A stretch of DNA of 64,000 nucleotides from Ensifer adhaerens (lineage in GTDB: Bacteria > Pseudomonadota > Alphaproteobacteria > Rhizobiales > Rhizobiaceae), in NCBI RefSeq assembly GCF_013283195.1, contig NZ_JABEKT010000001.1:248001-312000 (forward strand), written 5' to 3'. The notes beneath the pieces are model-generated. The model ran no database searches, had not been told where the DNA came from, and was given only the letters and a program-made list of their open reading frames with translations. Below are positions 1 through 9,036 of this stretch, piece by piece (position 1 is the stretch's first letter; every line of letters begins with the position of its first letter). The position numbers and the translations under genes were made by a program.

Positions 1-447
1 CAACGACGAGCATCCGGCTTCCAACATCTGGTAAAGCCGTTCGAATGCTTCAGGGCCGTCATAATAGGGATCAGGAACGTCCTGGTCCCACCCCGAAGCG
101 TAAGCGAGAAACAGGTCAATTTTTCCGGCCAGACCGGCCGGCGCGATTTGGCGAAGGGTGCTGACGTTTTCTCCGTCCATGCCGAGAATGAGGTCGAAAG
201 CCTCGAAGTCGGCCTTCGATACCTTGCGCCCGCGAAGCCCCGCAATATCGATACCGTGGCGGCGCGCCGCTTCGATCGACCGGCGGTCCGGCGGATCGCC
301 GATATGCCATGCGCCCGTGCCCGCCGAATCGACGGTGATCTGCGACGCCAACCCTTGCCGTGCGGCGCATTCGCGAAGCACGCCTTCGGCCAGCGGTGAA
401 CGGCAGATATTGCCGAGACAAACAAAAAGAATTCGGATCGGTTTCAT
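1..447 (-). CDS. Low-molecular-weight protein-tyrosine phosphatase (3' end cut by window)
   Basis: The minus-strand frame runs from an ATG at 447 to the window edge without a stop, giving 149 residues of a family usually 150-160 long, so only a few C-terminal residues are missing. It shows the P-loop C-x5-R-S signature (CLGNICRS, Cys10 nucleophile, Arg16) and the general-acid loop DPYYD (Asp126) near the end. These enzymes are cytoplasmic and dephosphorylate phosphotyrosine; in bacteria some act on polysaccharide-related tyrosine kinases, but nothing here links it to a kinase. A second in-frame ATG lies three codons upstream (456). It is divergent from the pterin dehydratase gene. Confidence 0.9.
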   Translation of the reverse strand, partial: MKPIRILFVCLGNICRSPLAEGVLRECAARQGLASQITVDSAGTGAWHIGDPPDRRSIEAARRHGIDIAGLRGRKVSKADFEAFDLILGMDGENVSTLRQIAPAGLAGKIDLFLAYASGWDQDVPDPYYDGPEAFERLYQMLEAGCSSL

Positions 448-531
448 GCTATCCATTTCAAGGAGATAGGGGCAGGTCGACATATACGCGGCCATGCAGC
501 CTTCGAACAGGGATTGAGTTGGGAGGAACGG

Positions 532-849
532 ATGAGGCCGGAGAAACTCGACGAGGCGACGATCGCCGAACAGCTGCACAAGATGGAAGGGTGGGTCAGG
601 GCCGAGGACGGCGCCTCCATCTGGAAGGCTTTTCGCTTCAAGAATTTCGTCGAAGCCTTCGGCTTCATGACGGAGATGGCGATCGTTGCCGAAAAGCTCG
701 ATCACCACCCGGAATGGTTCAACGTCTACAATCGCGTCGACGTCACGCTGACGACGCACGACGCCAGCGGCCTGACAGATCTCGACTTCAAGCTGGCCGC
801 CAGGATGGACAAGGCAGCGGCGGGTCGCATGCCCGACCATTTGAAATAA
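532..849 (+). CDS. Pterin-4-alpha-carbinolamine dehydratase (PhhB/DCoH family)
   Basis: A 105-residue protein matching the small PCD/DCoH fold, with the hallmark segment [22 protein letters not shown] (about residues 55-77), whose paired histidines and Trp form the active site. The enzyme dehydrates 4a-hydroxytetrahydropterin, recycling the cofactor of phenylalanine hydroxylase. The ATG at 532 follows a good ribosome site (GGGAGGA at 521-526); an in-frame TTG at 514 is less likely. No phenylalanine hydroxylase gene is in view, so the physiological partner is unknown. Confidence 0.9.
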   Translation: MRPEKLDEATIAEQLHKMEGWVRAEDGASIWKAFRFKNFVEAFGFMTEMAIVAEKLDHHPEWFNVYNRVDVTLTTHDASGLTDLDFKLAARMDKAAAGRMPDHLK

Positions 850-896
850 CGCCGGCACGTCCCATATTGTGAGCGTTGCAACATCGGAAAGAGGCG

Positions 897-1274
897 ATGG
901 ACGACGTAAAGATTGGTGAAATTCTCCTGCCCGGCGAAGAATCCGAACAGGAGCGCAGGGAAAAGCGCGTCAAGCGGCGCTTCTGGCCGACCTTCCGCCG
1001 CGCCGCCCGTCAGATACCGTTCAGCCGCGAACTCGTCGCCGCCTATTATTGCGCCATCGACCCGAAGACCCCGACGCGCACACGCGGCATCCTGCTGGCG
1101 GCGCTCGCCTATTTCGTGCTGCCGCTCGACTTCCTTCCCGATTTTCTCGCCGTCGTCGGCTTTTCCGATGACGTCGCGGTTCTGACCGCCGCCTTCGCCG
1201 CCATCAGCGGGCAGATCAAGGAAGCCCACTATCTCAAGGCCGACGAAACGCTGGCCGACAATCCGCAGGATTGA
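897..1274 (+). CDS. DUF1232 (YkvA-like) family protein
   Basis: A 125-residue protein with the DUF1232 core: TRTRGILLAALAYFVLPLDFLPDFL followed by a short turn and a second hydrophobic stretch (about residues 58-105). The PLDxxPD element is the family signature; the function is unknown, though members are membrane-associated. The N-terminal 40 residues are charged (Glu/Arg rich) and probably cytosolic. ATG 897 is preceded by AAGAGG; an in-frame TTG at 876 would add seven residues. It follows the pterin dehydratase by 47 bases on the same strand and may be co-transcribed. Confidence 0.8.
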   Translation: MDDVKIGEILLPGEESEQERREKRVKRRFWPTFRRAARQIPFSRELVAAYYCAIDPKTPTRTRGILLAALAYFVLPLDFLPDFLAVVGFSDDVAVLTAAFAAISGQIKEAHYLKADETLADNPQD

Positions 1275-1680
1275 CCGAGGGAAACGCAGCATATCCGCAA
1301 CCGCGCCGTATTCCTGCCCAAAAGTCAAACTCTTGCCCGAATCTTTGTGGCATAGACATTTGAGAACAGCGCGCGTTGGGACGTCTTCGTCGAGACGGGC
1401 GTCGTCTGAAATGGTTTAGGCGGTAAACAATCCGGAACAACGGCCCGAGGCGCCGAGCATTCGAAGCCAGCAGAGCGCTGGATAGATGAATGGACGGCAG
1501 ATCTGGCGACGCCGGAGCGAAGGCCACAAATGCTTCGTTTCGGGGCTGAAATCAGCGGATTTTGGCCTTCGTTGACGGTTTGGTAACCTGAATTAAGTCA
1601 CAACAAATGAAATCATGACTACGCGTCGCCCGTCTGACCTGTTTCGGGTGATCGAAAAGCAAGAAAAGCGGCAGGACCTC
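1275..1680. other. Intergenic region without a recognised feature
   Basis: About 400 bases between the DUF1232 gene and the IalB-like gene. I see no convincing ORF, tRNA or strong terminator. An ATG at 1615 lies in frame with the IalB-like gene but would place 22 charged residues before a clean signal peptide, so it is not taken as the start. A promoter for the downstream gene is expected here, but I could not find a pair of boxes that I trust. Confidence 0.5.
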
Positions 1681-2184
1681 ATGTTTGTAAGAAAGATCGC
1701 AACTGCAATCGCACTCGTTCTGGCAACCGCCAGCATGGCTGCCGCCCAGTCGCCGACGCGCATCCAGCAGTTCAATGCCTGGGGCGCCTATTCCTACAAT
1801 TCCGGCGGCGGCAAGGTCTGCTATGTCCTGTCGGTTCCGAAGGAAAAGAGCCCGGCCGGCGTCGACCACGGCGACATCTTCTTCCTGGTTTCCCAGCGCC
1901 CCGGCCAGAACATCAGCTATGAGCCGCAGGCGATGATGGGCTATCCGCTGCAGGAGAACTCCAAGGTCAACGTCGTCATCGACGGCCGCACCTTCGTGAT
2001 GTTCACCAAGGGCAACTCCGCCTGGGTCGAGAACGCGGCCGAAGAGCCGGCGCTCGTCGCGGCGATGAAAACCGGCAAGGCGATGTCGGTCAACGCCAAA
2101 TCCCGCAAGGGCACGACGACCACCTACGCCTATTCTCTGTCGGGCATTTCGGCTGCACTGAAGCAGATCGAAGCCTGCAAGTAA
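1681..2184 (+). CDS. Secreted IalB (invasion-associated locus B) family protein
   Basis: A 167-residue protein with a clear signal peptide (MFVRKIATAIALVLATASMAAAQ, cleavage probably after AAAQ or just before it) followed by an IalB-like domain: an early WGAYSY, a CYVLS segment, SxRPG and a C-terminal Cys. The two cysteines (in KVCYV and IEACK) could form a disulfide in the periplasm. IalB was named for a Bartonella locus needed for erythrocyte invasion, but the family is common in free-living rhizobia and its molecular role is unknown. The start at 1681 has AGGA upstream and begins directly at the signal peptide. Confidence 0.85.
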   Translation: MFVRKIATAIALVLATASMAAAQSPTRIQQFNAWGAYSYNSGGGKVCYVLSVPKEKSPAGVDHGDIFFLVSQRPGQNISYEPQAMMGYPLQENSKVNVVIDGRTFVMFTKGNSAWVENAAEEPALVAAMKTGKAMSVNAKSRKGTTTTYAYSLSGISAALKQIEACK

Positions 2185-2208
2185 GCTTTCGCCTTTGAGG
2201 CAAAGTCG

Positions 2209-2236
2209 AAGGCCGGCGCTCGACGCCGGCCTTTTT
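2209..2236 (+). terminator. Rho-independent terminator of the IalB-like gene
   Basis: Perfect 8-bp GC stem (GGCCGGCG at 2211-2218 pairing with CGCCGGCC at 2224-2231), 5-base loop and a T5 tail, 25 bases past the stop codon. Confidence 0.9.
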
Positions 2237-2416
2237 GCATTCAGGATCGACTGCGCGTGACTCCGGGCCAAAACAATGCTAAAGCCCCGGAAAATTCAGA
2301 GCCCCGCGCCCCCAATGGCTGCGCTTGAAGGCTCGACCGATTTCAATTCGAGCATCAGGACAATCTCCGGACCCCTTCTCCGGACGGGCGTTTTCTGTAC
2401 GACAGGACACCACAGC

Positions 2417-3652
2417 ATGGCAGCCACTGAAATCTTGAACCGGGTGGATACCGTCAGGGCACCGCAGGCGCGCATCGCCCCGCAGGCCGAGAAGCCTTCC
2501 CTGATCGGGCTGTTGCGCGAGGACATGGCCAAGGCGCTCGTCGAAAAGGGCGTTCCCGAGCGTCAGGTCAAGATGCGCGTCAGCCAGCTCTGGCACTGGC
2601 TCTATGTGCGCGGCGTTTCCGATTTCGACGAGATGCTGAACGTGTCCAAGGACATGCGCGAGATGCTGAAGCAGCATTTCACCATTGCCCGGCCTGAGAT
2701 CGTCGAGGAACAGACCTCGGGCGACGGCACCCGCAAGTGGCTGCTGCGCTTTCCCGCCCGCGGCGCCGGCCGTCCGGTCGAGATCGAAACGGTCTATATT
2801 CCTGAGGAAGGCCGCGGCACGCTGTGCATTTCCAGCCAGGTCGGCTGCACGCTGACCTGTTCGTTCTGTCACACCGGCACGCAGAAGCTGGTGCGCAACC
2901 TGACGGCCGAGGAAATCCTGGCGCAGCTGCTTCTGGCGCGCGACCGGCTCGGCGACTTCCCGGAGCGCGACACGCCCCAGGGCGCGATCGTGCCGGCCGA
3001 AGGCCGCAAGATCACCAACATCGTCATGATGGGCATGGGCGAGCCTCTCTACAATTTCGAAGAGGTCAAGACCGCGCTTCTGATCGCCTCCGACGGCGAG
3101 GGCCTGTCGCTCTCCAAGCGCCGCATCACGCTTTCGACCTCCGGCATCGTGCCTGAAATCTACCGGACCGGCGAAGAGATCGGCGTCATGCTGGCGATCT
3201 CGCTGCATGCCGTGCGCGACGACCTGCGCGACATGCTGGTGCCGATCAACAAGAAGTACCCGCTGAAGGAACTGATGGACGCCTGCCGCGCCTATCCGGG
3301 CCTGTCGAATGCGCGCCGCATCACCTTCGAATATGTGATGCTGAAGGATGTCAACGACAGCCTCGAGGACGCCAAGGAGCTGATCAAGCTCTTGAAGGGC
3401 GTGCCGGCGAAGATCAACCTCATCCCGTTCAACCCCTGGCCGGGCACCAACTACCAGTGTTCCGACTGGGAGCAGATCGAGAAGTTTGCCGACTTCATCA
3501 ACCAGGCGGGCTATGCCTCACCGATCCGCACGCCGCGCGGCCGCGACATCCTTGCCGCCTGCGGCCAGCTGAAGTCCGAGTCCGAGCGCATGCGCAAGGT
3601 CGACCGCCTCGCCTTCGAAGCGATGATGATCGCCAATCACGGCGAGGACTGA
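2417..3652 (+). CDS. rlmN: Dual-specificity 23S rRNA/tRNA adenine C2-methyltransferase RlmN
   Basis: A 411-residue radical-SAM enzyme that methylates A2503 of 23S rRNA and A37 of some tRNAs. The radical-SAM cluster motif CTLTCSFC (Cys144, Cys148, Cys151) is present, as are [11 protein letters not shown] and the C-terminal AACGQL cysteine that forms the covalent RNA intermediate. The frame is open upstream to 2276, but the ATG at 2417 gives the length and N-terminus ([10 protein letters not shown]) expected for rhizobial RlmN; the upstream part looks non-coding. It stands alone between the IalB-like gene and an ABC transporter. Confidence 0.95.
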   Translation: MAATEILNRVDTVRAPQARIAPQAEKPSLIGLLREDMAKALVEKGVPERQVKMRVSQLWHWLYVRGVSDFDEMLNVSKDMREMLKQHFTIARPEIVEEQTSGDGTRKWLLRFPARGAGRPVEIETVYIPEEGRGTLCISSQVGCTLTCSFCHTGTQKLVRNLTAEEILAQLLLARDRLGDFPERDTPQGAIVPAEGRKITNIVMMGMGEPLYNFEEVKTALLIASDGEGLSLSKRRITLSTSGIVPEIYRTGEEIGVMLAISLHAVRDDLRDMLVPINKKYPLKELMDACRAYPGLSNARRITFEYVMLKDVNDSLEDAKELIKLLKGVPAKINLIPFNPWPGTNYQCSDWEQIEKFADFINQAGYASPIRTPRGRDILAACGQLKSESERMRKVDRLAFEAMMIANHGED

Positions 3653-3823
3653 GGCATGCGGCGGGTGCGGCCCGGTTTTCCGTCCGCATCTCGGCGCTAT
3701 CCAAGTTCAACCGCAAGCATATCCTGATCGATGAAGAACTTTGATGGGTGATGCAATTCCTATCGATTGATTTCATGGTCCCGGTTTCCTAAGAAAGCGG
3801 GCAATCAATCTAGGAGGACACCC

Positions 3824-4777
3824 ATGCGCTCACTTCTCATCGCCCTTGCCGCCACGGTGGCATTTACCCTGCCCGCACGCGCCGATGAGGTGACTGTCGC
3901 CGTAACCGCGATCGTCGAGCATCCGGCTCTCGATGCTGCGCGCGACGGCGTGAAGGACGCGCTGAAGGCCGCCGGCTACAAGGAAGGCGAGAACCTCAAG
4001 TTCCTCTACGAGTCGGCCCAGGGCAACCCGGCAACCGCCGCACAGATCGCCCGCCAGTTCGCCGGCGAAGCACCGAACGTCATCGTTCCGATCTCCACCC
4101 CGTCGGCCCAAGCCGTCGTTTCCTCGACGCGTGACATCCCGGTTGTCTTCACCGCCGTGTCCGACCCGATCGGCGCGCAGCTGGTCAAGGACATGGACAA
4201 GCCGGGTGGCAACGTCACCGGTCTTTCCGACATGTCTCCGGTCGCCGAGCACGTGGCGCTGATCAAGGAGATCCTGCCAAACGTCAAGTCGATCGGCTAT
4301 CTCTACAACTCCGGCGAAGCCAACTCGGTGTCGCTTTTGGCGGTACTGAAGACGGAAGCCGAAAAGGCCGGCCTGACGGTGGTCGAGTCTGCAGCGACGA
4401 AGTCCGCTGAAGTCCAGGGCGCTGCCCGCGCGCTCGTCGGCCGTACCGACGCGATCTACGTTCCGACCGACAACACCATCATCTCCGCACTTGAAGGTGC
4501 GGTTGCCGTGGCCGAAGAAGCCAAGCTGCCGCTCTTCACCGCCGATACGGATTCGGTCTCGCGCGGCTCGCTCGCAGCCCTCGGCTTCAACTACTATGAC
4601 GTCGGCAAGCAGACCGGCGAAATCGTCGTTCGCATCCTCAAGGGCGAAAACCCGGGTGATATCGCCGTCAAGGTTGCCGCCGGTTCCGACCTGGTGATCA
4701 ACAAGAAGGCCGCTGAAAAGATGGGCGTCACCCTTCCGGAAAGTGTCGTCAAGCGCGCTACACGCGTTGTAGAATAA
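3824..4777 (+). CDS. ABC transporter substrate-binding protein (COG2984/TrpX-like)
   Basis: A 317-residue periplasmic binding protein with a signal peptide ending at PARADE (about residue 20) and the two-lobe type I fold: VAVTAIVEHPALDAARDG near the N-terminus, PVVFTAVSDPIGAQLV in the middle and PTDNTIISALEGAV, LGFNYYDVGKQTGE further on. These motifs are typical of the COG2984 family, whose few studied members bind tryptophan or tyrosine; the ligand here cannot be told from sequence. ATG 3824 follows an excellent site (TAGGAGGA). The permease and ATPase genes follow on the same strand. Confidence 0.9.
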   Translation: MRSLLIALAATVAFTLPARADEVTVAVTAIVEHPALDAARDGVKDALKAAGYKEGENLKFLYESAQGNPATAAQIARQFAGEAPNVIVPISTPSAQAVVSSTRDIPVVFTAVSDPIGAQLVKDMDKPGGNVTGLSDMSPVAEHVALIKEILPNVKSIGYLYNSGEANSVSLLAVLKTEAEKAGLTVVESAATKSAEVQGAARALVGRTDAIYVPTDNTIISALEGAVAVAEEAKLPLFTADTDSVSRGSLAALGFNYYDVGKQTGEIVVRILKGENPGDIAVKVAAGSDLVINKKAAEKMGVTLPESVVKRATRVVE

Positions 4778-4817
4778 GGCTTCGAGCCTTTTCAGGTTCA
4801 AGTTTATTGCGTTTTGG

Positions 4818-4842
4818 CCGCCCTCGTTCCATACGAGGGCGG
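4818..4842 (+). terminator. Intercistronic hairpin after the binding-protein gene
   Basis: Perfect 9-bp stem (CCGCCCTCG at 4818-4826 with CGAGGGCGG at 4834-4842) and a 7-base loop, followed by only a broken T run. It lies in the 225-base gap between binding protein and permease, so it probably stabilises the upstream mRNA or terminates partially, giving more binding protein than membrane parts. Confidence 0.6.
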
Positions 4843-5002
4843 TTCGTTATTGGAGCGCTGCGGTTGCCTTGCGCTACGCAAGATACGCTCAGACAGTTTG
4901 AAACTGCGCCGACGCCGGATCTTGGGGCGTCATGCGCCAACCGGGGACGCCGCGCCGATATAAGAAGCTTGGGGCGGGCGGCAGGAAAAGAGGGTCGGGG
5001 AT

Positions 5003-5881
5003 TTGAGTCAAATCGCTTTATGGGGAGCCGTCGAGCTGGGGCTGGTATACGCCTTCGTCGCCATCGGCGTCTTTCTCGCATTCCGGGTTCTCGATTTCCC
5101 TGACCTGACAGTCGACGGGTCTTTTCCGCTCGGTGCCGCGGTTACCGCCGTGTTGATCATCGCCGGCGTCAATCCGTGGATCGCGGCCGGCGTCGCCATG
5201 GTGGCAGGGGCTGCCGCCGGCATCGTCACGGCCATGCTCAACGTGCGCTTCAAGATCCTCAACCTCTTGGCCTCGATCCTGACGATGATCGCGCTGTTCT
5301 CGGTCAATCTGCGCGTCATGGGCAAACCCAACGTCGCACTGATCAACGCCGACACCATGCTTTCGCCGTTCTTCGGCCTCGGGCTGCGTGAGTTCTACGT
5401 TCGCCCGCTGTTCATCGGCGTGCTCGTGCTCGTGGCCGTCATCGTTGTCTGGCGCTTCCTTGAAAGCGATGCCGGCCTTGCGATGCGCGCGACCGGCGCC
5501 AATGCCCGCATGGCCCGCGCGCAGGGTGTCGACACCAACAAGCAGATCTATCTCGGTATGGCGATCTCCAATGCGCTCGTTGCCTTCGGCGGCGCGCTCT
5601 TTGCCCAGACCAACGGCTTTGCCGACGTCACCTCGGGCGTCGGCACTATCGTCGTCGGCCTTGCCGCCGTCATCATCGGTGAGACGCTGCTCGGCGCCCG
5701 CGGTATCCTGATCGCGCTGATCGGCTGCGTGCTCGGCTCGATCCTCTACCGCATCGCCATCCAGCTGGCGCTGTCGACCGACATGCTCGGCCTGCAGGCC
5801 TCCGACCTCAATTTCGTCACGGCCGTGCTCGTGACCTTTGCCCTCATCCTTCCCCGTCTTCGTCGCGGAGGTGCGGCATGA
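5003..5881 (+). CDS. ABC transporter permease (COG4120 family)
   Basis: A 292-residue inner-membrane protein with about eight hydrophobic segments and the conserved opening GLVYAFVAIGVFLAFRVLDFPDLTVDGSF, typical of branched-chain-amino-acid-type permeases of the COG4120 group. The cytoplasmic coupling region is the stretch AGLAMRATGANARMARAQGVD (about 160-180). The start appears to be TTG at 5003; no in-frame ATG lies nearby and the protein aligns from this point with family expectations. It overlaps the ATPase gene by four bases (ATGA), indicating translational coupling. Confidence 0.88.
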   Translation: MSQIALWGAVELGLVYAFVAIGVFLAFRVLDFPDLTVDGSFPLGAAVTAVLIIAGVNPWIAAGVAMVAGAAAGIVTAMLNVRFKILNLLASILTMIALFSVNLRVMGKPNVALINADTMLSPFFGLGLREFYVRPLFIGVLVLVAVIVVWRFLESDAGLAMRATGANARMARAQGVDTNKQIYLGMAISNALVAFGGALFAQTNGFADVTSGVGTIVVGLAAVIIGETLLGARGILIALIGCVLGSILYRIAIQLALSTDMLGLQASDLNFVTAVLVTFALILPRLRRGGAA

Positions 5882-6672
5882 TCAGCGTCAAGAACATCCA
5901 GGTCGTCTTCGGCAAGGGAACGCCGCTGCAGAAACAGGCCTTGAACGGCGTCGACCTCACCATCGAGCAAGGCTCCTTCGTCACGGTCATCGGCTCCAAC
6001 GGCGCCGGTAAGTCGACGCTGCTCGGCGTTCTCGCCGGCGACGTGCTGCCGAGCGCCGGCCAGGTGACGATCGGCAAGACCGACGTCACCCGCAAGGGCA
6101 CAGCCGCCCGCGCCGGCCTCGTCGCCCGCGTGTTTCAGGATCCGTTGACCGGCAGCTGCGGCGCGCTTTCGATCGAGGAAAACCTGGCGCTTGCCGCCAA
6201 GCGCGGCGAAAAGCGCGGGCTGATGGCAGCGCTCGGACCCAAGCGCCGCGAGCATTTCCGCGAGCGCATCGCCGAACTCAATCTCGGCCTTGAAAACCGC
6301 ATGGGCGACCGCATGGATCTGCTTTCGGGCGGCCAGCGCCAGGCGGTTTCGCTGGTAATGGCGACGCTTGCCGGCTCCGAAGTGCTGCTGCTCGACGAGC
6401 ATACCGCAGCCCTTGACCCGGGCATGGCCGAGTTCGTCATGAACCTCACGCAGAAGATCGTGTCGGAACGCAAGCTCACGACGATGATGGTCACCCATTC
6501 GATGCGCCAGGCGCTCGATTATGGCCACCGCACCGTCATGCTGCACGGTGGCGAGATCGTGCTCGACGTTGCCGGCGACAGCCGCAAGGAACTGCAGGTC
6601 GAGGACCTCATCGCCATGTTCCGCCGCATCCGCGGCCAGACGCTCGACGACGACGCTCTGCTGATCGGCTGA
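5878..6672 (+). CDS. ABC transporter ATP-binding protein (COG1101 family)
   Basis: A 264-residue nucleotide-binding subunit with Walker A GSNGAGKS (about residues 39-46), ABC signature LSGGQRQ, Walker B LLLDEHTAALDP and the switch histidine in MVTHS. The His in DEHTAALDP instead of the common DEPT is normal for COG1101. It completes the importer with the two preceding genes and would energise uptake of an unidentified, possibly aromatic amino-acid-like, ligand. Confidence 0.9.
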   Translation: MISVKNIQVVFGKGTPLQKQALNGVDLTIEQGSFVTVIGSNGAGKSTLLGVLAGDVLPSAGQVTIGKTDVTRKGTAARAGLVARVFQDPLTGSCGALSIEENLALAAKRGEKRGLMAALGPKRREHFRERIAELNLGLENRMGDRMDLLSGGQRQAVSLVMATLAGSEVLLLDEHTAALDPGMAEFVMNLTQKIVSERKLTTMMVTHSMRQALDYGHRTVMLHGGEIVLDVAGDSRKELQVEDLIAMFRRIRGQTLDDDALLIG

Positions 6673-6689
6673 TCGCGTCGCACGAACTT

Positions 6690-6904
6690 GCCCCTCATCT
6701 GCCTGCCGGCATCTTCTCCCCGTCAAGACGGGGAGAAGAGACACGCGGCGACCTCTCAGCCCTCTCCGGCCAACGGCGTCGGTTGCACACCCAAAGACGG
6801 TTCCCCCCGACGCTGTTCCAACGACCGCTGTTGCCGTCAAACGATGCGGCAAACGCTCTTCTCCCCGCGCGCGGGGAGAAGATGCCGGCAGGCAGATGAG
6901 GGGC
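6690..6904. repeat. Palindromic intergenic mosaic repeat (two inverted arms)
   Basis: Two arms of about 48 bases in opposite orientation (6690-6738 and 6858-6904) share roughly 33 identical outer bases, beginning CCCCTCATCTGCCTGCCGGC. Each arm ends inward in its own CTTCTCCCCG/CGGGGAGAAG hairpin; the hairpin loops differ. About 120 bases separate the arms. This resembles the abundant RIME-like palindromes in Rhizobiales intergenic DNA. It lies between the convergent ATPase and LysE genes, so it may also stop transcription from both sides. Confidence 0.8.
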
Positions 6905-6921
6905 AGCCTCTCTGCTGAAAC

Positions 6922-7563
6922 CTATCGTGCCGTCGCCATGAAAATCTTCGCGGCAAAGACCGAGAAGACGCCGGCAAAGCTGTAGTCGAGCGCCCGCATG
7001 AAAGCCTTGTTGCGTTGCAGCCAGGCGGACAGCCAGTCGGCGGTAAAGACCACCAGCATGTTCACCGGCATGCCGATGACGATGAACAGCGCGCCGAGAA
7101 ACAGAAGCTTGCCTGTCACCGACGCATCGCCGGCGCTGACGAACTGCGGCAGGAAGGTCATGAAGAAGATGATGACCTTGGGGTTGAGCAGGTTCACCCA
7201 GAAACCCGAGGAAATGTTGGAAAGCGCGGTGCCCGCCGCGCTATCGACCGTCTTGACCGAGAGCGTCGATCCATGCCGGATCGCCTGCACTGCAAGCCAG
7301 AGCAGATAGGCGGCACCGCCGGTCTTCAGCACCAGAAACGCCGTCGGCGAGGCCGTGATCAGCGCCGAGATGCCGAAGGCAACGAGCAACGTATGGACGA
7401 CAATGCCGAAGCTTGTCCCGAGCACCACGAACAGCGCCGCTTTTTTGCCCTGCGACAGCGCCCGGCTGATCGACAGCGTCATGTCGGGACCGGGCGTTGC
7501 CGCAAGCAGAAGGGTGGCTGCGGCAAAGCCGAACAGCGTTGGCAGGCTGGGAAGGAAGTCCAT
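6922..7563 (-). CDS. LysE/RhtB family amino-acid exporter
   Basis: A 213-residue inner-membrane protein with about six hydrophobic segments. The family signature [23 protein letters not shown] is at residues 22-45 and [17 protein letters not shown] in the central loop (about 130-146). These transporters export amino acids or homoserine lactone-like compounds; the substrate is not predictable here. The gene is divergent from argG, sharing a 175-base region, but a functional link to arginine is only a guess. A second, distinct LysE gene lies at 33727-34368. Confidence 0.88.
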   Translation of the reverse strand: MDFLPSLPTLFGFAAATLLLAATPGPDMTLSISRALSQGKKAALFVVLGTSFGIVVHTLLVAFGISALITASPTAFLVLKTGGAAYLLWLAVQAIRHGSTLSVKTVDSAAGTALSNISSGFWVNLLNPKVIIFFMTFLPQFVSAGDASVTGKLLFLGALFIVIGMPVNMLVVFTADWLSAWLQRNKAFMRALDYSFAGVFSVFAAKIFMATAR

Positions 7564-7738
7564 GTATGCGATCCCCGGAACACTCGGTCGCCCGGTCTAT
7601 TCCGCCTCGTCGGCTTTTGCGAGCGGATTCGGCTGTTGCAGCGTTGTTCCGCTTGTATCCAGGCGTGTTCTGGATAAAGTGCCGCAGAATTTCCAAGGCG
7701 GCACGCCGCCCTCTCCCAAGACCAGACGGACGGAAACC

Positions 7739-8956
7739 ATGGCATCGCATAAAGACGTGAAAAAGGTCGTTCTCGCCTATTCGGGCGGTCTCGACACCTC
7801 GATCATCCTGAAGTGGCTGCAGACCGAACTCGGCGCCGAAGTCGTCACCTTCACGGCCGACCTCGGCCAGGGCGAAGAACTGGAACCGGCGCGCAAGAAG
7901 GCCGAGATGCTCGGCATCAAGGAAATCTACGTCGAGGACGTGCGCGAGGAATTCGTCCGGGATTTCGTCTTCCCGATGTTCCGTGCCAACGCCGTTTACG
8001 AAGGCGTATACCTGCTCGGCACCTCGATCGCCCGGCCGCTGATTTCCAAGCACCTGATCGATATCGCCAGGAAGACCGGCGCTGACGCCATCGCCCATGG
8101 CGCCACCGGCAAGGGCAATGACCAGGTCCGCTTCGAGCTGTCGGCCTATGCGCTGAACCCCGACATCAAGATCATCGCGCCCTGGCGCGACTGGTCGTTC
8201 AAGAGCCGCACCGACCTGCTCGAATTCGCCGAGAAGCACCAGATCCCGGTTGCCAAGGACAAGAAGGGTGAGGCGCCCTTCTCCGTCGACGCCAACCTGC
8301 TGCACTCTTCGTCCGAGGGCAAGGTTCTGGAAGATCCGTCGCAGGAAGCTCCTGAGTACGTGCACATGCGCACGATCTCGCCGGAAGCGGCCCCCGACAA
8401 GGCAACCGTCATCAAGGTCGGCTTCGAGCGCGGCGACGCCGTCTCGATCAACGGCGAGCGCCTGTCGCCGGCAAACCTGCTGGCCAAGCTCAACGACTAT
8501 GGCCGCGACAATGGCATCGGCCGCCTCGACCTCGTCGAAAATCGCTTCGTCGGCATGAAGTCGCGCGGCGTCTACGAGACCCCCGGCGGCACGATCCTGC
8601 TTGCCGCCCACCGCGCGATCGAATCGATCACGCTCGACCGAGGTGCTGCCCACCTCAAGGACGAGCTGATGCCGCGCTACGCCGAGCTGATCTATTACGG
8701 CTTCTGGTTCTCGCCGGAGCGCGAAATGCTGCAGGCGGCGATCGACCGGAGCCAGGAACATGTCGAAGGCGAAGTGACACTGAAGCTCTACAAGGGCAAC
8801 GTCATGGTTACCGGCCGCGAAAGCGCCAAGTCGCTCTATTCCGACAAGCTGGTCACCTTCGAGGACGACCAGGGCGCCTACGACCAGAAGGATGCAGCCG
8901 GCTTCATCAAGCTCAACGCGCTGCGTCTGCGCACGCTGGCCGCGCGCAACCGCTAA
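7739..8956 (+). CDS. argG: Argininosuccinate synthase
   Basis: A 405-residue cytosolic enzyme joining citrulline and aspartate with ATP in arginine synthesis. The N-type ATP pyrophosphatase P-loop AYSGGLDTS is at residues 13-21, and [13 protein letters not shown] and the C-terminal [13 protein letters not shown] segment are conserved. The open frame extends far upstream (from 7355), but ATG 7739 gives the usual length and N-terminus. A strong terminator follows 21 bases after the stop, so the gene is likely monocistronic. Confidence 0.97.
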   Translation: MASHKDVKKVVLAYSGGLDTSIILKWLQTELGAEVVTFTADLGQGEELEPARKKAEMLGIKEIYVEDVREEFVRDFVFPMFRANAVYEGVYLLGTSIARPLISKHLIDIARKTGADAIAHGATGKGNDQVRFELSAYALNPDIKIIAPWRDWSFKSRTDLLEFAEKHQIPVAKDKKGEAPFSVDANLLHSSSEGKVLEDPSQEAPEYVHMRTISPEAAPDKATVIKVGFERGDAVSINGERLSPANLLAKLNDYGRDNGIGRLDLVENRFVGMKSRGVYETPGGTILLAAHRAIESITLDRGAAHLKDELMPRYAELIYYGFWFSPEREMLQAAIDRSQEHVEGEVTLKLYKGNVMVTGRESAKSLYSDKLVTFEDDQGAYDQKDAAGFIKLNALRLRTLAARNR

Positions 8957-8977
8957 ACTGCGAGAGCCTAATACAAA

Positions 8978-9010
8978 GCCTCCGCGACCTGGGTCGCGGA
9001 GGCTTTTTTA
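8978..9010 (+). terminator. argG rho-independent terminator
   Basis: Perfect 11-bp stem (GCCTCCGCGAC 8978-8988 with GTCGCGGAGGC 8993-9003), 4-base loop and a T7 run. Confidence 0.95.
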
Positions 9011-9036
9011 TGCGTCCTGTTCAGGCAGAGCCGTTG

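Noticed and set aside
2276..2416. N-terminal extension of rlmN
   Set aside because: Open frame only; the residues are unlike RlmN and the family start fits ATG 2417.
6390..6425. Unusual Walker B (DEHT instead of DEPT) in the ATPase at 5878-6672
   Set aside because: This variant is normal in the COG1101 family, so not a defect.
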